Assembly (NCBI RefSeq): GCF_947507565.1 | Contig: NC_089180.1 | Location: 186,001-250,000, forward strand | Source of the DNA: Oscarella lobularis | Taxonomy: Eukaryota > Porifera > Homoscleromorpha > Homosclerophorida > Oscarellidae | Direction: 5' to 3' | DNA: 64,000 nt | Part shown: piece after piece, positions 40,001 to 49,645 of the stretch | Numbering within the stretch: position 1 is the first letter of the stretch | Layout of the letters: every line of letters begins with the position of its first letter | The notes under the pieces: model-generated | Database searches by the model: none | The model's input: the letters and a program-made list of their open reading frames with translations, nothing else | Told to the model about the DNA's origin: nothing | Position numbers and translations under genes: made by a program

Positions 40001-43000
40001 TCCTCATATATGTCAATCACTTGGATTTCCAAGTAGGCAGTCGACGCTGCGTTTCCAATAGAAGCAACAAAGCCTACTGTATGATTTTGTTGCTTCTCGT
40101 AATCCAAAGTTTTGCACGATAAAACGCCAGTTGTACAGTTGATAGCAAACCGAATCGAATCAGTGTCTGAAGTCAGTTGAAAATGAAAGCCGCCTTTGCC
40201 TCCGGTAGATGCAACCAGTGGCTGAAATAAATGTTTGTAAGGCCGGTTTTCTACAACTTTCGTCACGTAGGGAAGACCAAGAAATTGTGGTCGAAAATCT
40301 GGATGAGCGACAAGGCAATCGACAGTCTGTACTCGAACTAGAACAGACGACGAAAGTGAAGGCTCCCCTCGGTCTTTCACAGAAACAAGAAGATCGTAGA
40401 AGGAAGCTCCGTAAAAGGTGTCGCGCTTAGACGTGACGATCCCGTGGATGCTGTCAATGTCGAAGTACGAATCATTGAGTTCGTATGCCACCTGTCCTGC
40501 ACCGCCTTCGTCCACATCGGAAGCCGAAACAACGGCAACTATCTCGTCTCCTTCCGTGCACCGCAAAACGATTCCACTGACGTAATCCGATCTTGCAGCT
40601 GGAGGGTTGTCATTCTCATCCAATACAACGACAATGATATTCATCTCCGAAACCAGTGAATCGATGCTATTGTCTTGCACCGTTAGAGTCAAATTGTACC
40701 ACATCTTTAGCTCGCGATCCAGTTTGGCGAACACTTGCAAGTCACCAGTAGTTGAACTAACAGAAAACAAGCCCATTCCACTGCCTCTGCTCACGTAATA
40801 GTTCAAGACACTCTCAGCGTCGTTGTCTACAGCAGGAAGAGATGACATAAACGTTCCACAACAGACGCTTTCTGTCACGTTGAGAACCGCTAGAGATTGC
40901 CTAAAACGAGGGCGATGATGATTGTATTGAGTGACATTGACAACAATCGTCACAGTGGCCGAGTGATAAGGCGGGGCATCGTCGGTTGTTGCAATGCGCA
41001 ATACATACGAAGAACTCTCAAGAGGCCGAATAGACGTCAAATCTCCCGTTTCAAGTCCCACTTTCCACGTCGAGCCGTCTCCTTGCAGACGATAAAATCT
41101 AAATTCTGTTCCTTCGTCCAAATCCTCAGGTCGTAGTGTCATCAGTCTACCTCCCACAGGAAAATCCTTTCTTACGTTGACGTAGTAGCGACTGGTGGCA
41201 AACGTTGGAGCTTCGTCATTTACGTCAAGCACCGTCAGACAAACGATTGCAGTTGAAGTTCGACGAGGGCTGCCGCAGTCCCATGCTTGGACATTGAACC
41301 GAATCTCGGATATTCGCTCTCGATCAACAGTCGCGTTCAACCGCACTACTCCGCTGGACTCACCAATAGCAACGACTCCGCGTACGTCGCTAGCCAATGC
41401 GTACGTCAGAGCAGAACACCCATCCGGATCAACCGCACTTACAGTTCCGATAACCGTTCCAACGTGGGCGCTCTCCAAAACGTTGAGGTCGTACAAAGAT
41501 GAGGAAAAGACAGGCGCCAACTCGTTGACGTTGCCAACGCTGACAAACCAAACGGCCGTCGTAGTCTTCTGAGGGAAACCAGAATCTTTAGCAATGACGG
41601 TGACATTATAGTCGCTTTGCTCTTCATAATCAAGTGGTGCTACGAGAGTCACAGTCCCGGTAACAGCGTCGATTTGAAAAGGTAGGAGCTCGGCGCTTGC
41701 TTCCAAGAATGCGTAGCGCACCGACGCAGTGCATCCAAAATCTCGATCAATGGCAGTTATTGTCGTCAAAGAAAGACCAACAACAGTATCCTCAGCTACA
41801 GTGGTGGGAAAAAGCCTACGAAAAACCGGAGCGTTTTGATTCACATCATTCACTTGGACGGAAAATAAGAAGACTGTTGAATGAAGCCCGTCACTAACGT
41901 TAACTTGAACGTCATAGGAAGGAAAATTTGCAGTGAGTAGACTCTGCGTCAAAGAAACCAGTCCGCTGCGACGATTGCATATGCAGAAAGGAACAGGCCT
42001 CGTTGTCACTAGTGAATAAGTCAAAATGTCTGCGTCTTCATCTGTAGCAATGACAGTTATAACAGCACTTCCAACAGACGCAAGCTGAGACAAGAAGACC
42101 CGACTTGGCGTAAGACGAGAGATCAGAGGGGAGTGATCATTGGCATTCAAAATGGAGACAGTCACGTGCACATGTCGAGTTCTTTGAACCGCTCCAAAAG
42201 TATCTGAGGCCGTCACAATCAGATGATAGATTTGAATCAATTCATAGTCAACGACGTCGTTCAACGTAATAATTCCTGCTTGATCTACGGAGAAGGCGCT
42301 GTTTACATTTCCATCAACGATTTCATATGAGAGCAGTAAAGAGTCGTGACTTGACGCCGACAATCGACCGACTTCACTGCCAGAGGGCGCCGCTTCATTC
42401 ACCGAAAACGCATACGAAGCATTTTTAAATGTTGGGACGAGCATAGATGCATCATAAACTGTGATGACAACATCAGATGAAGCGGAGTGACGTCCATCTG
42501 TTACATTGACCGATATCCTATAGACTTTCGCTTGAAGTAAAGCGCTGACACTAACGTCACCGTCACTGCTGACTACGAAAGGAAGAACGCCGTCGCCGTC
42601 GTTTCTGACAAGCGAGTACGAGAGGTAATCTCCGTCTGCATCATCGGCCTTCAAACGCGTCACTATTGAGCCCAAAGCAGATACACTTGAAACAGACGGA
42701 GTGAAATGCTGAGTAAAGAATGGAACATTGTCGTTTTCGTTGGAGACGTTAACCCAAATTCTGGCTGAGCTGAGAAAGTGACATGAAGAGCGTACATTGG
42801 TAGCAAACACACCAAAAGAGAAGACTCTGGTCTTCTCGTAGTCAAGCACAGAAGTGGTGAAAATTTGTCCCGTTGCACTGTCAATACGAAAAGGATCGGT
42901 CGCATTTGGACGATTGAAAAACAGACGATAGGAAATCAAACTGTTAACACCGACGTCGTCGTCGTAAGCGAGCACATTTCCAACGTGCGACCCAGCCGGC

Positions 43001-44694
43001 TCATTCTCTCCAATTACCATTTTGTAAACGCTTTGTGAGAAGACAGGTGGCTTTTTGTTTTCATCTTTGACGTCAATCAGAACACTGGTCGAAATTTCAA
43101 ACTGACCATCAGACACTGTTACTGTTAAGTTGTACCTCTGCCGTACCCTTGCATCCAACGAGCGAGCCACAACCAATACACCAGTATCGTGATAAATCTC
43201 AAAAGTCTTTTGAGAATTGCCGTCAGTTATGCTGTAATTGAGCATAGCATTGAGTCCAGTATCACCATCAGCTGCGCAAACTCTAAGGACTGTTGTTCCA
43301 ATCAAAACCGTTTCACTGACAGATGCATGATAGGGAAGATTGCTAAAATGAGGACGATGATCATTCACATCTGAGACAGTAAATACAACAGTCTCAGTAG
43401 TCTCAAGCGGAGGATTCCCACGATCGGTTACTCTTATCAGCAGGCGGTACTGCGAAACAGATTCCCTATCCAACATCGTCGCCGTTTCAACATCATAGAA
43501 TGACGATAGCCATTGTGCCGCCTTAGACGCTGATTTCCGTCTAATATAAAACGTACCTTGATCGTTGCCTTGTTCTATTCTAACATCAACGTCTTCATCA
43601 TCGGTAACTGTTAGGTAAGCGACAACAAATCCAAGATAAGCATCCTCTGGAACAAGACCCTCGTTCTTTGTTCCCGCCGTTCGCTTGAACCTGACGGAGA
43701 GCAACGGAGAATGCCAGTTACTTTCACTAATATGAACGGTAACATTGACTAGTACACTGCGCCTGACAAGGCCGCGATCCGAAGCCTTCACTTGAAAACG
43801 ATGAGTTTGACTTCCACGTTTCCTAATACTCTCTCTGACCAAAAGAACGCCTGTAGAAAAGTCAACAGAAAAAAACGACGAGCCGTTGAGAGAATAGTGC
43901 ACTTCTCCATTGGGACCTATATCCGTATCATGAGCAAACACTTGGCCAACAAACGCTCTCAGTTCAGCCGCTTCAGATATAGAGAAAGTATAGTTGTCTT
44001 GATCAAAACGCGGTGCGTTGTCATTCACGTCATCGACGCCCACAATCACTTGGACACGCGTCGAAAAAACGCCGTCGTACGCCTCAACGGGCAGTCGATA
44101 TTCGCTTCGCGTCTCGCGATCGAGCGATCCAACGAGATAAACATCACCTAAAGCAAAACGTCCAATCATCGAAGAGCGAATAGCAAAGACTTCCGGTGAC
44201 GTCATCAAACGAAAGTCGACGTTTCCCTTCGTATCCTCGTCGAATGCGACGACCGATGCGACGTGCGTTCCAAGCGGTGAATTTTCGTCGAGAAACGCGT
44301 TGACTGGATCGGATACTGCAAATACAGGCGAATTGTCGTTCTCGTCCATGATCGACACTCGAACGAGACAGACGCTTTGAATGATGCCCTGCGGCACCCT
44401 CATACAACGAATAACGACGTCGATGCTCGAAGAAGCTTCGTAATCGAGGCCCAGTCGCGTTAGAACGACGCCATTTCGGAGATTGAACAAAGTCGCGATG
44501 TTTTCCGTTTTCCCGCCTGCGTCATGGAGCGAACAGTTGACGAAGTTTCTGCTTTGACTGAAAAACGACGAGACATTCGCGACGAATGCGTTGGGGACGT
44601 TCTCGCAGACGTTCGACGATCGAATGCACGCTGCGCTTAGCATTGCGCTGAGATACGCAACAGCGAATGCTACAATGAAGCTCAGGCGAAGCAT
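28087..44694 (-). CDS. Giant classical-type cadherin (5515 residues)
   Basis: Two coding exons (29448-44694 and 28087-29387) are separated by a single 60-bp phase-1 intron. The protein starts with a signal peptide (MLRLSFIVAFAVAYLSAML). About 40 cadherin repeats follow to roughly residue 4340, seen by counting linkers of the DVNDNAPxF type; some linkers are degenerate. Then come about ten EGF-like modules (about 4365-4865), laminin-G 1 (about 4866-5045), one EGF, laminin-G 2, one EGF, a transmembrane helix near 5327-5354 and a 160-residue tail. The tail has YEEEGGGED, resembling the juxtamembrane motif of classical cadherins. Further on SALVFANEGTG and AGSLSTL resemble the beta-catenin-binding SLLVFDYEGSG/ASLSSL motif. 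I therefore favour classical (type III-like, EGF/LamG-bearing) cadherin over Fat or Dachsous. The start ATG is followed at once by the signal peptide. No frameshift was noticed over 16.5 kb. Confidence 0.93.
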
Positions 44695-44777
44695 AGCATG
44701 CAGTTACGGTGCGAAACGGTACCGCAGAAGCGCTGCAGAAAAAATCCACGTGAAAGCAGTCTCAGAAGCAACAGTAG
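44695..44777. promoter_or_regulatory. Possible shared promoter of cadherin and divergent gene
   Basis: Only 83 bp separate the cadherin ATG (minus) from the proposed ATG of the plus-strand gene. The stretch contains a CACGTG palindrome near 44748. If the right-hand start is correct, both transcripts must start within or overlapping this stretch. Confidence 0.4.
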
Positions 44778-45532
44778 ATGCTCATTAGCGCGCGTGCCCA
44801 GTCCTTGTCCGCCGCCTTTATTACCTCCGAACACGCTCTTCGACTACTGTACGGCGTCGGATTGAACGATTTGATTCAAATCGTCATCGTTCGAGGCGAA
44901 GAGGACGTCGGCGAATCCGGATGCGGAACGGGGGCGTGTCCAAAAGAATCTTCGACGAAGGAAAGCGCGTCTTCTTCGCCGAAAAAGAGACCTCGAGCCG
45001 AAACGGCGGGGAAAGATCAATGGAAATTCCTCGGTACGTTGAATAATGCATTGATCGTCTTTTCATAATAACTCGTGTGTTTTTTTACTAATAGAATTTC
45101 GCCCATTTGATGCCGGAGGAAAATGGATTTTGTTACGAGAGCGTCGAAAAGGATTTGTATAAGGTATTAGTATCTAATTGTTAACTAGTTTATAATGAAA
45201 TGTCGCTTTTTAGCTTGGAGATTGGCTTGAGGCTCGAAATTTGATGATTCAGTACAACAAGTGAGGAGAACACGTAGAATAAATATAACGTTATTAATCT
45301 AATAATTAATATTAGATATGATGATTCTGGCTGGTTGAGATGGTGGCCCCGGATGTTCAGTCAGCAGCCTCGTTTGCGGCGTTGTAGGATTCCTGCTGCA
45401 GCAAAGCTTCCACCAAAACTCGTCAATTCGCCTTACCTACCGACAGCTAGAAAGAAGAGTCAACAAGAGCAGGTGGGTGATAAACGGAATCGCAAAGTAT
45501 CAGTGCCTAGAAAAAAAGAAGACAGAGGATAG
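44778..45532 (+). CDS. Unrecognised four-exon gene
   Basis: I do not recognise the family. Exons 45095-45163, 45214-45260 and 45316-45532 join in phase with good splice borders. They encode FAHLMPEENGFCYESVEKDL, then LGDWLEARNLMIQYNK, YDDSGWLRWWPRM and a basic, Lys/Arg-rich C-terminus (RKKEDRG, stop at 45532). The aromatic WLRWWP patch suggests a conserved small domain. The first exon is less sure. The ATG frame from 44778 (with SPKKRPRAE, nuclear-signal-like) ends at a donor after 45033 in phase 1, whereas exon 2 needs phase 0. Either the start or the donor is misplaced, or the true first exon is elsewhere. Confidence 0.5.
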
Positions 45533-45673
45533 AGTACAAATGTATCAACCAGAGATATCTATCTAGTAGAGAGCAATCTATGCTGACTGGATAAAAGGCA
45601 TGCAATATTTTTGATCCATCAAAATTGTGTAAAAAAGTAGAAAAATGCAATGACAAGGGTTTTAGTATACTAT

Positions 45674-46525
45674 TTAGCACGTTGCTCTGCCTCCAGTAAG
45701 ATCAAAACAAACGCCGGTATTGAAACTGGCAAGGGGAGACACGATGAATCGAACGAGAGAGCAGATTTCCTCGATAGTTCCACACCTATAAATAATATTA
45801 ATTAGGAATTCACTGACCAACTGATTTTTACCTTTTCATGGGAATTTTATCCGTCATGTATTTCACCTGTTCCGGCTTCATTCCCTCGACCATAGCCGTG
45901 CGTATGACAGCAGGTGCCACAGCATTCACAGTTATTCCAGTTTCAGTTATTCCGGTTTCAGCGAATTCTTTCCCAATTGCCTTAGCTAGACCGATGGCTG
46001 CAGCTTTGCTTGTGCTGTACGCTGCCATTCCAGGATTTCCCTAAACGTATGCGTCTTCTTCCTTCACAGCAAAACCTTTGTACTGTACCTCCTTTCCAGC
46101 GATTGAAGCAAACAGCAAAACGCGACCGTACTTTCTTTTCTGCATCAGTCGAACAGAATGCTTCGCTATCAAGAAACTCCCCGTGCAGTTCACTAAAATT
46201 TTTGAAGTATTGACAATAATTGTGCGGTTACAATATCCGGGATTTATCTACCTTCCATAACACGATCGAAATCCTTCGTTTCTTCTTCGGTCAGCTTGAT
46301 TCCGTTTGGTCCGACGATTCCGGCGCAATTAATCACGATGTCGAGTCGACCGAGTGTGCTATCGACGTACTCGAGCCCCTCCCGGACCGCATTCTCGTCC
46401 GTCACGTCGACGCGACGACTTTTGACGTTCGTCAGGCCACGACGACCGAAGTCGGCGATCGTCGCCTCTAATTTCGCCTCGATCACGTCGAAAATGAACA
46501 CGCGAACGCGTTTGCGAGCGAGCAT
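45674..46525 (-). CDS. Short-chain dehydrogenase/reductase, N-terminus missing
   Basis: Exons 46252-46525, 46089-46192, 45832-46040 and 45674-45785 join in phase to give 232 residues. Features of classical SDRs are present: VFIFDV at the end of beta-2, RRVDVTDENAV, LDIVINCAG (the NNAG-type motif), RVLLFASIAGKE with the catalytic serine, and AAYSTSKAAAIG with the catalytic YxxxK. Then comes GITVNAVAPAVI, and the last exon ends FDLTGG. The glycine-rich TGxxxGIG nucleotide loop expected about 20 residues before MLARKRV is absent. The frame upstream reads SRRIAAML and then meets a stop, and no exon with that loop was found to 47040. A duplication of ETGIT lies before TVNAVAP. Substrate unknown. 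Either a first exon was missed or the gene is 5'-truncated. Confidence 0.8.
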
Positions 46526-46559
46526 CGCCGCAATTCGTCGGCTCAGTCATTCGCTCCGA

Positions 46560-46890
46560 TAGCCCGGATAAAAAATATCATGAGACAACGTCCAATACGA
46601 AAATATACAATTTCAAAAAAGCGTTGAATCGGTCTTATCAGATATGATCTGATCAACCGTAGTCGTGTCCACCGTGTAGTCGTGTCCGGCAATTCGGCTT
46701 TCGGTAGTGTACCAGAACTGAGGTTCAACACAAGGAGCGCAGCAGGCCGCCGTAGGCAATGTTTTGCATCATCTATCGAAATTAGAGAAAGAGGGAAAGA
46801 TACATTGTAGGTACTGTAGATACAAAGGTAGTACAGTCCAGAGCCCTAGATAAATCAGTCTTCTTAGTGACGTCATAACATATAGAGCGA
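46560..46890. other. Spacer upstream of the dehydrogenase
   Basis: This stretch has no recognised coding content. It includes two close copies of gtagtcgtgtcc near 46660-46685. I looked here on the minus strand for the missing glycine-rich dehydrogenase exon and did not find it. Confidence 0.4.
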
Positions 46891-47047
46891 ATGGGCGATG
46901 GTGATGATGATGTGAAGTGGCAGTGGGCGGCTAAGTTGTAAGCATTCTATCTCCCTTTTTTTCTCTAGAATTTCCGGTGACACGCCCCTCCCCCCCCGTT
47001 CCCTAACTAAATACACTTTCCTTTATTCTCTCGCTCGCTTTCTAAAG

Positions 47048-47520
47048 CGCGCCACGTCAGTCAACTCGAGAACTTGAAGCGCCACCTTCCCTTCATTCCG
47101 CGCGATTCGCGAGTTTCAAAGAAGACGATCGTCGAATTGGCGATCGGTTACATACATCAGCTCAAGTGTCAGCTTCGACGAGACGATGGAGAGGAAGGAG
47201 ACGTCGAAGTCAAGGGGAAGCAGAATCGTCGCCGTCTTCGTCGCGGCAGCTGCTCACAGCTTCTACGACATCTGACGTGCCGACTTGGACGCCTACTACG
47301 ACTCGTAACGACTGCATTTGATTGCTACACTACTACTAGTCTTCTTCTGAGAGCGATTCCCTATCGTGTCAGTGTCTTGGTGTGGCGGCGGCGGCGGCGA
47401 CCACGCCCCCGTTTCCGTTTGCAGCCGACTACCACTAAAGACAAGTTGTACAGTACTCTACGCGTAATCGCGTCGTGTCTCTGCGCAATTATGCACGTTT
47501 TTTGTGGTCGAATCGAATAA
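47048..47520 (+). CDS. Helix-loop-helix domain protein, 5' part unresolved
   Basis: After an acceptor ending at 47047 the frame reads RHVSQLENLKRHLPFIPRDS and RVSKKTIVELAIGYIHQLKC. This is a helix-loop-helix dimerisation domain: helix 1 QLENLKRHLP, a proline-containing loop, and helix 2 beginning VSKKTIVELA. It is followed by an Asp/Glu-Arg-rich tail running to a stop at 47520. The DNA-binding basic region should lie in a preceding exon. A short ATG frame at 46891 (MGDGDDDVKWQW) precedes a GTAAGC donor but joins out of phase, so I cannot assign the first exon. Whether this is a DNA-binding bHLH or an Id-like inhibitor therefore cannot be decided. Confidence 0.6.
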
Positions 47521-47708
47521 ACGAGACTCAAACGAGCGTGTCTATGCCGCCGCGCGTCATCAGGTCCGTCAAGAGGAGATACACGCTTACAGTCGCCAGA
47601 CCTTCTCCCGTATAACGGGCTTCTCCCTTGACGCCGTATAACGGACTCGGGAGAAGTTATTCTGGTGACAGGCTACGTCGTCGCGGCTACCTTATTCATA
47701 TATATTCA

Positions 47709-47731
47709 TATATATATATATATATATATAT
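47709..47731. repeat. (TA)n microsatellite at the end of ATG3
   Basis: This TA run begins within the ATG3 exon just after the codons for HANKTVT, replacing the rest of the exon. Confidence 0.95.
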
Positions 47732-48923
47732 TCATAGTGACAGTCTTATTAGCGTGGTCCTAAGATCCAAAATTCAAAAACATTTACTGCTTTGTGTGAC
47801 TAGTTTTTACCTGGCTTATGTCTTCGAGCATTTTTTTGCGATGAAGAGGTTCTCCGTTCTGTGGAAAAACGTCTAGGTGCTACAGTACTGCGGATTTGCT
47901 ACTTACCTCTTTATATCCAAAGAGCCAAAGCCTTGGCGTCTGATAATATTTATCATAGGTGATGTTCAGATCGTACGTTCTTGTTTGCACTAAGCCGTCG
48001 GCTAGTTCTGCAGCTGAAGCTGCGGCGGATGATTGAGGCTCAAGAGTAGCCTAAAACGAGAAAGAGAAATCAGATATAATAACTATAAACGGTGTAAGAT
48101 CCTACGCTATCCTGTTTGATTTCACCAAGCCCTTTTTCTTCGTATTCTAGGAGAGACAAGCCAGTCTCGCTCTCACAGATTGTCAGGGGGACGATTTACC
48201 TTCCATATCAGCTGCCTCTTCGTCATCGTTATCATCATCTTCAGTAGCAACAGGCAGAGGTTTGCCAGGTGCTACATCCGACTGTACTCAAAAAAATAAC
48301 CAATTGACTATTCCGTACTCCTTCAGAATAATTCGCCCTACCTTTCCTTCTAGCGATATCTCTGCTACTTTGTCTTGCACAACTCCCACGCCTATACATA
48401 TACAGTACATAGGTAGGTGTTACCTAATTGAAAATTACCTTGAAGTTCTGTGTCAACCCAACCGCCGTCTCCATCCTCCTCGTGAATCGCCGTTTCCTTG
48501 ACACCATCCATGGACTCCATTTGCTTGCAACGTTTGTTTTTGGTTACAAGAAATTGCTTATCCTTAGGCAGATATGATCGGGCCTTCGACTCATCCCCAG
48601 CAGACCTCAAGAAAAATGAAATTGACTAGGAAGCCTGCTAAGTTTCGTTTTTGCTCTTGCCAGCTCCAAGTAGGACAATGGTGAACGAGATGATCGCCAG
48701 CCACGACAAACTAGTCAGAAATGAAGAATGCGTTTAGCATTTCTCTGTCTTCTCACCTCGTCTGGCGTAAGTCTTCCGGTTTCTTTGAATTTCGAGTCCT
48801 GCGACAGTTTTTCTGTTAGGTCTAGCAATTTTGCACAAAACCGACTTTTAGTATAGGAGTCAGAGACTCGGCCATGGCCAGAAGTTTGCTCTGGGCCATG
48901 TTCTTCATTCGCTGCATCGCCAT
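47730..48923 (-). CDS. ATG3: ATG3 autophagy E2-like enzyme, 3'-truncated
   Basis: ATG3 conjugates Atg8/LC3 to phosphatidylethanolamine. From the ATG at 48923, [26 protein letters not shown] and then, across a 47-bp intron, [14 protein letters not shown] and [17 protein letters not shown] follow the family N-terminus closely. Next come [21 protein letters not shown], an acidic [47 protein letters not shown] and KKMLEDISQ. The intron at 48606-48660 has a GC donor. The last exon begins DHANKTVT and then dissolves into TA repeats. The exons that should hold the HPCRH catalytic cysteine and the C-terminal LC3-conjugation region are missing down to 47521. All present exons are open and in phase. 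The product would be catalytically dead unless the missing exons lie elsewhere or were lost in assembly. Confidence 0.85.
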
Positions 48924-49645
48924 TTTGATTCGATCCACTTGCGTTAGCGCGCGTCAAGAAACCCTTATTACCTTGTCATGTGATTTTAGACATTAATGAA
49001 CTCTCGCACACACATTGATCATTTGGAAGGAATCACAGACACAGCGATTCAAGGTTGCAAAGACATCTTTGCCGTCTTGAATCAAAACTGTCAGGGAACG
49101 GACAGAAGAACAGATTGCTACAATAAGCATAGACGCCCGCCCTTTGAATCAATTGTTAGTTTGTTACGAAAGAATTTGACCCTGCTGACGCAATCGATGA
49201 CGCAATAGGTGGACGCAAAAGGTTTTGGCGCCCACGCTCCCATGGTTACACCATAGATATTTACGCACCAGCCGCGCGCGCGCCGGAAGCTGCATCATCT
49301 CCAGACTGAGAGGTACTGTAAGAATATGGAGTACAGCTACGCGCGTTAGGTTCTAGCTGTTCCTGTCTCTACTCTCTAGTCGTACTCAACTTGTCAACCT
49401 AGTTTCAAGTCTGTTCGACTGGTTTGACTGGTTTCTAATAAGACGTGGACGCTCCCTCTCCGAGCTGACCGACATTTCTGGACTGTTGACAGTTAGTAGG
49501 AGTCTAGGACTCCGCTAGGACCCCCTAATCGGTATTGAGAAACTCTCTCGCCAGCCTAGAGCCTACGCCTCTATTGATATTAACGACTAGTAAGAGTACA
49601 CGTCATATTTTAACGACTAATAAGTGTACACGTCATATTATTGGT
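48924..49645. other. Divergent spacer between ATG3 and TRAF
   Basis: The spacer holds the 5' flank of both genes. A 70-codon open frame at 48996-49208 (+) has no recognisable domain. A GC-rich patch with repeated cgcg lies near 49268-49282. No RNA gene was seen. Confidence 0.45.
49580..49639. repeat. Two-copy 30-bp tandem repeat before TRAF
   Basis: Two adjacent 30-bp copies share ttaacgacta and tacacgtcatatt and differ at about two positions. The second ends 6 bp before the TRAF ATG, so the repeat is in the 5' leader or core promoter. Confidence 0.9.

Noticed and set aside
28087-44694. Fat or Dachsous identity for the giant cadherin
   Set aside because: Repeat number and EGF/LamG modules would allow Fat, but the GGGED and LVFANEGTG tail motifs fit classical cadherins better. 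I did not find a Fat-specific tail motif.
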